5,401 nucleotides of DNA from an uncultured Woeseiaceae bacterium (GTDB lineage: Bacteria; Pseudomonadota; Gammaproteobacteria; Woeseiales; Woeseiaceae): positions 1-5,401 of the forward strand of contig CAMYMP010000092.1 in the NCBI GenBank assembly GCA_947259435.1. The letters are read 5' to 3'. The notes under the pieces are model-generated. The model ran no database searches and was not told where the DNA came from. It saw nothing but the letters and a program-made list of their open reading frames with translations. This document shows, in pieces, positions 1 through 4,163 of this stretch; positions within the stretch are counted from its first letter, which is position 1, and each line of letters opens with the position of its first letter. The translations under genes were made by a program, and so were the position numbers.

Positions 1-179
1 AACAACCCGGCAAGATTGAGATAACCATCCGGTCCTTTGAGTCGCTCAAGCCGCTCTGCGCGCCACTGCAGCGTATCTGCCTCCAAGCTGGCAAGATCGA
101 TGGCAGGCTCATCGCTGGTGCACGCTGCAATAAAAAACGCCGCAAATGCGATCACGCATTTTTCTACTGTATTGTTCAT
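1..179 (-). CDS. DUF1684-domain lipoprotein, N-terminal fragment (runs off left edge)
   Basis: Read on the minus strand from an ATG at 179, the frame stays open for 59 codons to the window edge. The protein starts with a signal peptide: a short polar N-terminus, a hydrophobic core (residues 9-19) and a lipobox I-A-A-C with Cys20, so it is probably lipidated. Residues 38-59 read W-R-x-E-R-L-x-R-L-x-x-P-D-G-Y-L-N-L-A-G-L, which matches the conserved opening of DUF1684 proteins as I remember it (W/R-rich helix, then PDGWLSL-x-GL). The biochemical role of DUF1684 is not established. An in-frame ATG two codons upstream (185) is an equally possible start; neither has a clear Shine-Dalgarno. The gene is divergent from srkA with a very short gap. 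Family assignment rests on this one motif, because most of the domain lies outside the window. Confidence 0.75.
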   Translation of the reverse strand, partial: MNNTVEKCVIAFAAFFIAACTSDEPAIDLASLEADTLQWRAERLERLKGPDGYLNLAGL

Positions 180-206
180 AACCATGAAGTCTAATATGCC
201 TGACGC
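180..206. promoter_or_regulatory. Very short divergent intergenic region between the DUF1684 gene and srkA
   Basis: Only 27 bp separate the two divergent start codons (21 bp if the left gene starts at 185), so promoter elements must extend into the coding regions. On the plus strand TAATAT at 192-197 is a weak -10-like hexamer (4 of 6 matches) with no good -35 at the right distance. TGACGCGTGA at 201-210 is a near-palindrome overlapping the srkA start. No Shine-Dalgarno is visible before the GTG at 207. I saw no CpxR-type GTAAA repeat pair here, although srkA is Cpx-controlled in E. coli. The promoter assignment is inference. Confidence 0.3.
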
Positions 207-1211
207 GTGACGAGAACACCGAACAGCGCGGCGCTAGCCTATGCCGGCCTGCAGCCGGAACACATTATTGAGGCGCTCGAGAGCCTGTCATTGCGCTGTG
301 ACGGCCGGTTCCTGGCGCTAAACAGCTACGAGAATCGAGTCTATCGCCTGGGGATCGAGGGTGGCGTGCCGGTTGTCGCGAAGTTCTACAGGCCCGGGCG
401 TTGGAGCAATGACGCGATCCTCGAAGAGCACGGTTTTGCCAAAGAACTCAGCGACGCCGAACTGCCCGTCGTGGCGCCAAGCGAAATTGACGGGTGTACC
501 CTGCACCACTCAGGACCTTTTCGCTTCGCGGTCTTTCCATGCCACGGCGGTCGATCGCCAGACCTGGATAACTTCGAGCTCTTGCGACAGCTTGGTCGCC
601 TGATCGCACGAATACACCTGATCGGCAACACACGCAAATTTTCACACCGGCCTTCAGTCGACATAGACAGCTACGGGTTCGCGTCCTGCGACTTTCTGCT
701 GGAGCAGGATTTCATTCCGCACGAACTGCATGAGGCATACGAGAGCATTGCGAATCACGCGTTCACCGCGATCGAGCACTGCTATGCGCGTGCCGGTAAT
801 GTGCAGCAGCTGCGCCTGCATGCCGACTTTCATCCAGGCAATGTGCTGGTTAACGGCGAGCGCCTGCACATCGTGGACCTTGATGACACGCGCCGCGGCC
901 CGGTAGTGCAGGACCTGTGGATGTTTTTATCGGGTGATCAGGAAGAACAAGCGCCGCAGCTGCAGGCACTATTGTCCGGCTACGAGGAGTTTCGCGTATT
1001 CGACGCGCGTGAACTGCACCTCATAGAAGCGCTGCGGACCCTCAGAATCATGCATTACGCCGCGTGGATTGCGCGGCGCTGGGACGACCCTGCGTTCAAG
1101 CTGGCTTTTCCGTGGTTCGACTCGCATCGCTACTGGGAGGATCATGTGCTTGCCCTGCGTGAGCAGGTGGCCCTGATGCAGGAACCTCCTCTCGAGTGGC
1201 ACGCCGACTAA
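207..1211 (+). CDS. srkA: Stress response serine/threonine kinase SrkA (RdoA/YihE family)
   Basis: Cytoplasmic protein kinase of the APH/choline-kinase-like fold. In E. coli SrkA protects against envelope and oxidative stress and MazF-linked death and is controlled by Cpx. This 334-residue protein is close to the E. coli length (328) and collinear with it. It has L-N-S-Y-E-N-R-V-Y at 38-46 (ATP-binding Ser40), the V-A-K-F-Y-R-P lysine at 59, and I-L-E-E-H at 71-75. The catalytic loop H-A-D-F-H-P-G-N is at 205-212 (Asp207, Asn212), and the metal-binding V-D-L-D-D is at 223-227 (Asp224). V-Q-D-L-W-M at 234-239 and the C-terminal R-R-W-x-D-P-A-F at 290-297 also match. The start is GTG at 207: an in-frame TGA at 201-203 excludes a longer protein, and the first family-typical residues follow at once. 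In E. coli dsbA follows srkA; here a convergent amidotransferase gene follows instead. Confidence 0.96.
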   Translation: MTRTPNSAALAYAGLQPEHIIEALESLSLRCDGRFLALNSYENRVYRLGIEGGVPVVAKFYRPGRWSNDAILEEHGFAKELSDAELPVVAPSEIDGCTLHHSGPFRFAVFPCHGGRSPDLDNFELLRQLGRLIARIHLIGNTRKFSHRPSVDIDSYGFASCDFLLEQDFIPHELHEAYESIANHAFTAIEHCYARAGNVQQLRLHADFHPGNVLVNGERLHIVDLDDTRRGPVVQDLWMFLSGDQEEQAPQLQALLSGYEEFRVFDARELHLIEALRTLRIMHYAAWIARRWDDPAFKLAFPWFDSHRYWEDHVLALREQVALMQEPPLEWHAD

Positions 1212-1214
1212 GCG

Positions 1215-1967
1215 CTATCTCGACGGCAGATGCCGTCGCCGCGGTGTCAATTCGAAGCGCTCGATCCACCGCGAAAACGTTCGTCGGCTCAGCGCCTGCA
1301 GAGCATCAATCGATTCGCCGGTTTGTGCCCGAATCACCGCCGGGTCGATAACGCCACGTTCATCGTCGAGTATTGCCTGGTTTTCAGGAACCGATAGCCA
1401 GCGGTCTACCAGCGAACTGTCGATTTCGAGATGAAACTGCAGTCCGTATGCGTGCTCGCCATGACGAAACGCCTGCACGCTGCTTGCCGGCGAACTGGCC
1501 AGGTGAACCGCGTCCGGCGGCAGCTCGATGCCGTCCTCGTGCCACTGAAAGACCGACTGCTGTCTTGCGAATGTCGACAGAACCGGATCGGCAACTCCTG
1601 CGTCGGTCAGGTCGACGTCATACCAGCCAATTTCGCGTACGGCGTTGCGCCGCACCTTGCCGCCCAGCGCTTTGGCGAGCAGCTGCGCGCCGAGACATAT
1701 TCCGAGTACCGACATGTCCTGATCAATCGCCTCACGGAGAATCTCCACCTCGGTAATCAGGTTCGGATAGCTGTCGATCTGGTCGGAGTTCATTGGACCG
1801 CCAAGCACGATAAGCGCGGCATATTTGTCCAGATTCGGCCTGGTCTCCGGGTCGCGACCAAAATTGATATAGCGAATCCGAAATCCGGCCTCTTTCAGAA
1901 GCGGATCCAGAGTCCCGAGCGGTTCGTAAGGAACATGTTGAAATACAAGTATTTTCGGCCTGGCCAT
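1215..1967 (-). CDS. Stand-alone class I glutamine amidotransferase (GMP synthase-type GATase1 domain)
   Basis: A predicted cytoplasmic enzyme of 250 residues. Class I GATase domains use a Cys-His-Glu triad to release ammonia from glutamine; some stand-alone members cleave other gamma-glutamyl compounds. Visible motifs: the first strand K-I-L-V-F-Q-H at 5-11, the oxyanion region L-G-G-P at 55-58, the nucleophile elbow G-I-C-L-G-A-Q at 89-95 (Cys91), and Q-F-H-L-E at 177-181 (His179, Glu181). The triad is complete, so activity is expected. There is no synthetase or ATP-pyrophosphatase domain, so the acceptor is unknown. A further 60 or so residues follow the GATase core. The frame stays open upstream to a GTG at 2072, but the ATG at 1967 places the family's first beta strand right at the N-terminus, and a promoter-like pair lies inside the upstream extension. 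The gene converges on srkA across 3 bp. Substrate and pathway cannot be told from this window. Confidence 0.9.
   Translation of the reverse strand: MARPKILVFQHVPYEPLGTLDPLLKEAGFRIRYINFGRDPETRPNLDKYAALIVLGGPMNSDQIDSYPNLITEVEILREAIDQDMSVLGICLGAQLLAKALGGKVRRNAVREIGWYDVDLTDAGVADPVLSTFARQQSVFQWHEDGIELPPDAVHLASSPASSVQAFRHGEHAYGLQFHLEIDSSLVDRWLSVPENQAILDDERGVIDPAVIRAQTGESIDALQALSRRTFSRWIERFELTPRRRHLPSR
1221..1238. other. Short hairpin at the srkA / amidotransferase convergent junction
   Basis: A perfect 7-bp inverted repeat (CGACGGC / GCCGTCG) with a 4-base loop begins 10 bases after the srkA stop codon and lies inside the last codons of the convergent amidotransferase gene. It could form in either transcript and might help end srkA transcription. 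It lacks a T-run on either side, so it is not a standard intrinsic terminator, and a chance stem in GC-rich coding DNA is quite possible. Confidence 0.25.
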
Positions 1968-2187
1968 TGCATTTGCCCGGAGGAAATCAATCACTGCATC
2001 GATAGCCTTTATACCGCTACAGACGAAATTCGTGAAGCCGTCCAGCGCATTGATTCTCACGCGTGGCCACACTAAAGTGGACTTGTGCTTTTTTTCGCCC
2101 TGGGGAATGGAACTCTGCGGTGTGAGAGCCCTCTGATAAAGGGTCGCACAACCGATAAATGCGACGGGACGCGTCTATTTGACTGGC
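1968..2187. other. Divergent intergenic region between the amidotransferase and the lipoprotein pair
   Basis: These 220 bp hold no gene I can support. The left part has the minus-strand promoter candidate. The right part should contain the promoter of the plus-strand lipoprotein operon, but I found no convincing -35/-10 pair. Two GATAAA hexamers (2135-2140 and 2154-2159) are possible -10 elements without matching -35 boxes. A run of seven T at 2089-2095 follows only a weak 4-bp stem (CCAC 2067-2070 / GTGG 2077-2080). I saw no riboswitch or small RNA that I could defend. Confidence 0.5.
2008..2036 (-). promoter_or_regulatory. Candidate sigma-70-type promoter for the amidotransferase gene
   Basis: On the minus strand TTCACG (complement of 2031-2036; 4 of 6 matches to TTGACA) lies exactly 17 bp before TATAAA (complement of 2008-2013; 5 of 6 matches to TATAAT). 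Transcription would start near 2001, giving a leader of about 30-35 bases before the ATG at 1967. This would exclude the longer reading frame that begins at 2072. No strong Shine-Dalgarno is visible in the leader. Found by eye; promoter function is inferred. Confidence 0.4.
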
Positions 2188-2880
2188 ATGAATCGCACCG
2201 TACTACTGGGATTACTACTGGCAGGGCTTCTCGCCGGCTGCGGTTCGAGCGTCAAGTTCCAGGCGCCGACAATCCCCGCACCGCTCCTCGAGAAAATTCC
2301 AATCTCGGTCGGGCTGCGTATGCCCGAGAATTTCGAGCATTTCGTGCATGAAGAAAAAGTATTCGGCCGCGAGCAGTGGACTATCGATCTGGGCCGATCC
2401 AACGCCGCGCTTTTCGAACAGCTCTTTGCACATATGTTTGCAGATGTAACGGTCGTCGGCCCGGAGGATGATCCGCAGCTGCTGCCGCTGGACGCGCTCA
2501 TCGAAGCGAGCATCGATGCCTTCGAGTTCTCCACGCCGGACCAGAGCAATACCGAATCCTTTGCCGTCTGGATTCGTTACCGGCTGCGAGTCTACGATCA
2601 GGCCGGCGATCTGGTCTCGAACTGGCCTGTCAGCGCCTACGGCAAAAGCCAGACCACAACGTTAGGAAGAACGGATGCTTTACAACGTGCCGCGGTGCTC
2701 GCGATGCGTGACGCGGCGGCGCTTGTGATTATGAAATTCGACAACGTGACTCGCATCAGCTCATTGGCGGACAAATCGGCAGCCGCGAGCAAGCCGCCCG
2801 TAGAACTACCTGCGGATGAATCCGAGGATACCGAAGTACAGACAACTGCCCTCGAAGGACCCCAAGATGAAACAGGCTAA
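2188..2880 (+). CDS. Predicted outer-membrane or periplasmic lipoprotein of unknown function (first of an overlapping pair)
   Basis: A 230-residue protein with a textbook lipoprotein signal peptide: Arg3, a leucine-rich core (5-15) and the lipobox L-A-G-C with Cys18. After a short linker, residues 38-190 look like a compact alpha/beta domain. It has I-P-I-S-V-G-L-R-M-P at 37-46, L-G-R-S-N-A-A-L-F-E-Q-L-F at 68-80, then F-A-V-W-I-R-Y-R-L-R-V-Y-D near 125-137 and a long alanine-rich helix at 163-182. This resembles small periplasmic lipoproteins of the LptE/YajG/PqiC kind in general pattern only; I recognise no named family. The last 35 residues are acidic, low in complexity and probably disordered. 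The start is uncertain: an in-frame TTG at 2179, nine bases after a weak GGGA, would add three residues. The 3' end overlaps the next gene by 14 bp, suggesting coupled expression. Confidence 0.8.
   Translation: MNRTVLLGLLLAGLLAGCGSSVKFQAPTIPAPLLEKIPISVGLRMPENFEHFVHEEKVFGREQWTIDLGRSNAALFEQLFAHMFADVTVVGPEDDPQLLPLDALIEASIDAFEFSTPDQSNTESFAVWIRYRLRVYDQAGDLVSNWPVSAYGKSQTTTLGRTDALQRAAVLAMRDAAALVIMKFDNVTRISSLADKSAAASKPPVELPADESEDTEVQTTALEGPQDETG
2855..2859 (+). promoter_or_regulatory. Shine-Dalgarno AAGGA setting the start of the second lipoprotein
   Basis: AAGGA sits 7 bases before the ATG at 2867, inside the last codons of the preceding lipoprotein gene. It favours this ATG over the in-frame ATG at 2816, which would place 17 polar residues in front of the signal peptide. 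It also fits translational coupling of the pair. Confidence 0.75.
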
Positions 2881-3544
2881 ACAGATTGTGAAAGCAAAGG
2901 TCCTCTTGTTGGTGACCCTGACATCGACGGCCTGCGTGACGTCGACCGTTCAGGATGCCCGCACAGGCGTTACCGGCATTAGCGAAGGCGAATCGGTCGT
3001 TATCATGGCCAAGAGTTATCATCTCGGAAATGAGACTGAGGCGAAGTACATCCGCTGTATCGAGGATAGCCTGGCGCGTGGTAGAGAAGGTTTGCGCGTC
3101 ATTCCGCATAAGGAGTTTGTTGACTCACTGTTTCCCTGGTTCGAGCCGCGCACGGCACCCGCCGAGACCAAGAATCTCGCAAAACTGATGGCCCGTCCGG
3201 GCGTCGCCAAGAAGATCGCTGAGCACGGTATTCGTTACATCATCTGGCTCGATGGCGATACCGAGCGCGTTGCCGGGGGCGGCAGCCTGTCATGCGCCGC
3301 AGGCCCGGGTGGTGGCGGATGTTTCGGTTTTGCCTGGTGGCAGAAAGATGCAGATTACGATGCGGCGGTGTGGGACTTGCAGGGCCTGGAATCGGCAGGA
3401 ACGGTATCGACCGATGTGAGCGGCACGTCATTCATGCCAGCGCTGGTCATTCCGCTGCCATTTATTGCGCGAACGCAGGCCAAGGCCTGCAAAACGCTTG
3501 CCGACCAGCTGCACAGTTTCATCGTCCAGGACGAAACGATTTAG
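2867..3544 (+). CDS. Predicted exported lipoprotein of unknown function with a Gly-rich Cys motif (second of the pair)
   Basis: A 225-residue protein. It has a lysine-rich N-terminus (K2, K5, K9, K11), a hydrophobic core (12-19) and the lipobox-like S-T-A-C with Cys23; Ser at the -3 position is less usual, so lipidation is likely rather than certain. Residues 41-50 begin the domain (E-G-E-S-V-V-I-M-A-K), followed by W-F-E-P-R-T at 91-96 and the strand I-R-Y-I-I-W-L-D-G at 122-130. The most striking part is residues 137-158, with two cysteines (143, 152) flanking a P-G-G-G-G stretch and ending in F-G-F-A-W-W. The segment 163-203 looks like a sheet-rich ending (A-A-V-W-D-L, then A-L-V-I-P-L-P-F-I-A-R). 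The mature part has four cysteines besides Cys23 (64, 143, 152, 208), so two disulfides are possible in the periplasm. I recognise no named family or catalytic motif. It overlaps its partner by 14 bp and converges on the NlpC/P60 gene across 23 bp. Confidence 0.8.
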   Translation: MKQAKQIVKAKVLLLVTLTSTACVTSTVQDARTGVTGISEGESVVIMAKSYHLGNETEAKYIRCIEDSLARGREGLRVIPHKEFVDSLFPWFEPRTAPAETKNLAKLMARPGVAKKIAEHGIRYIIWLDGDTERVAGGGSLSCAAGPGGGGCFGFAWWQKDADYDAAVWDLQGLESAGTVSTDVSGTSFMPALVIPLPFIARTQAKACKTLADQLHSFIVQDETI

Positions 3545-3567
3545 CGCGGATCCGCTTCTCTGCGCGG
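3545..3567. other. Convergent gap with a 10-bp palindrome
   Basis: The 23 bp between the two convergent stop codons contain the perfect palindrome GCGGATCCGC (3546-3555). There is no T-run on either strand and the palindrome has no loop, so it is a poor intrinsic terminator. It may be chance in GC-rich DNA. Confidence 0.2.
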
Positions 3568-4104
3568 TTACTGCGGTCTTCCCGCCCGGATAAGCGCCCT
3601 GCGGTAATAGTCCGACTCCAGACTTTCGACAGCGACCACCCTACCGGTCGACGGCGCATGAACGAAACGGCCGTTACCGAGATACATGCCGACATGCGAC
3701 ATCTTGCCGGAAATGCTGAAGAACAGCAGATCACCCGTGCGGATTTGACGTGCGTCGACGGGAGCCATGCTGGCCCAGAGTCCTGCCGTTGTTCTTGGTA
3801 TAGATCTGCCCGCGTTAGCGTAGGAGTAATGCACGAGACCGCTGCAGTCGAAGCCTCTCGGTGTACTGCCGCCGTAACGGTACGGCACCCCAACCTGCTT
3901 GAGCGCCACGGCTGCCGCACGTTTAGCAACGGCCGAGCGGTCGCTGTTCCTGGCGGCAACACCTTGAGCTTGATTGATGACAGCGCTTGACTGAGACCTG
4001 GGTTCGGCTCGCGTCGCCTGATTCGAGGAACATGCGACGCTTCCTGATACAAAGGCAAGGATCAGGACAACGCTGCGAACAATGCTGGCTGGCTGGGATA
4101 TCAT
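3568..4104 (-). CDS. NlpC/P60-family cell-wall hydrolase lipoprotein (MepS/Spr-like)
   Basis: A peptidoglycan peptidase of 178 residues; the family usually cleaves peptide stems or crosslinks in the periplasm. The signal peptide has Arg10, a hydrophobic core at 11-19 and the lipobox-like S-V-A-C with Cys25. A polar, probably flexible linker covers about 26-57. The NlpC/P60 domain spans about 58-178: G-V-P-Y-R-Y-G-G at 72-79, the nucleophile motif F-D-C-S-G-L-V (Cys87), G-D-L-L-F-F at 124-129, S-H-V-G-M-Y-L-G with His137, and F-V-H-A-P with His149. The spacing (50 and 12 residues) is almost identical to Cys68/His119/His131 of E. coli MepS, so the triad is intact. The ATG at 4104 was chosen because it puts the signal peptide at the N-terminus; the frame is open to a TTG at 4179, which would overlap the divergent gene. 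I cannot tell which E. coli paralogue it matches functionally. Confidence 0.93.
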   Translation of the reverse strand: MISQPASIVRSVVLILAFVSGSVACSSNQATRAEPRSQSSAVINQAQGVAARNSDRSAVAKRAAAVALKQVGVPYRYGGSTPRGFDCSGLVHYSYANAGRSIPRTTAGLWASMAPVDARQIRTGDLLFFSISGKMSHVGMYLGNGRFVHAPSTGRVVAVESLESDYYRRALIRAGRPQ

Positions 4105-4163
4105 AGCGACCACGTCCACTCGGCACAGATCGACAAGGATACGCACCGCACGCTGAAGACTGT
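4105..4163. promoter_or_regulatory. Divergent intergenic region between the NlpC/P60 and metalloprotease-like genes
   Basis: The 59 bp between two divergent starts must hold or adjoin the promoters of both genes. I found no hexamer pair on either strand that I would call a promoter. On the plus side a weak GAAG (4155-4158) sits 5 bases before the ATG at 4164; on the minus side only GTGG-like bases precede the ATG at 4104. The layout permits shared regulation of two envelope enzymes, which is inference. Confidence 0.3.

Noticed and set aside
1431..2075. A 214-codon open frame on the plus strand.
   Set aside because: It lies antisense to the amidotransferase, whose complete catalytic triad leaves no doubt about the coding strand; the translated product has no recognisable motif or domain pattern.
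2067..2095. Stem CCAC/GTGG followed by seven T, resembling an intrinsic terminator on the plus strand.
   Set aside because: The stem is only 4 bp, it is separated from the T-run by 8 bases, and no plus-strand gene ends just upstream.
2129..2143. Stem CCCT/AGGG, with nearby GATAAA repeats, considered as an operator or terminator.
   Set aside because: The stem is four base pairs with no T-run, and the two GATAAA copies have no shared flanking sequence; chance is the simplest explanation.
2085..2351. An 88-codon plus-strand frame that could fill the intergenic region.
   Set aside because: It overlaps the lipoprotein signal peptide region in another frame, has no Shine-Dalgarno and gives a composition without domain character.
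3292..3990. A 232-codon open frame on the plus strand.
   Set aside because: It runs out of frame through the second lipoprotein gene and then antisense to the NlpC/P60 gene, both better supported; its product is Arg/Cys/His-rich, typical of a GC-rich shadow frame.
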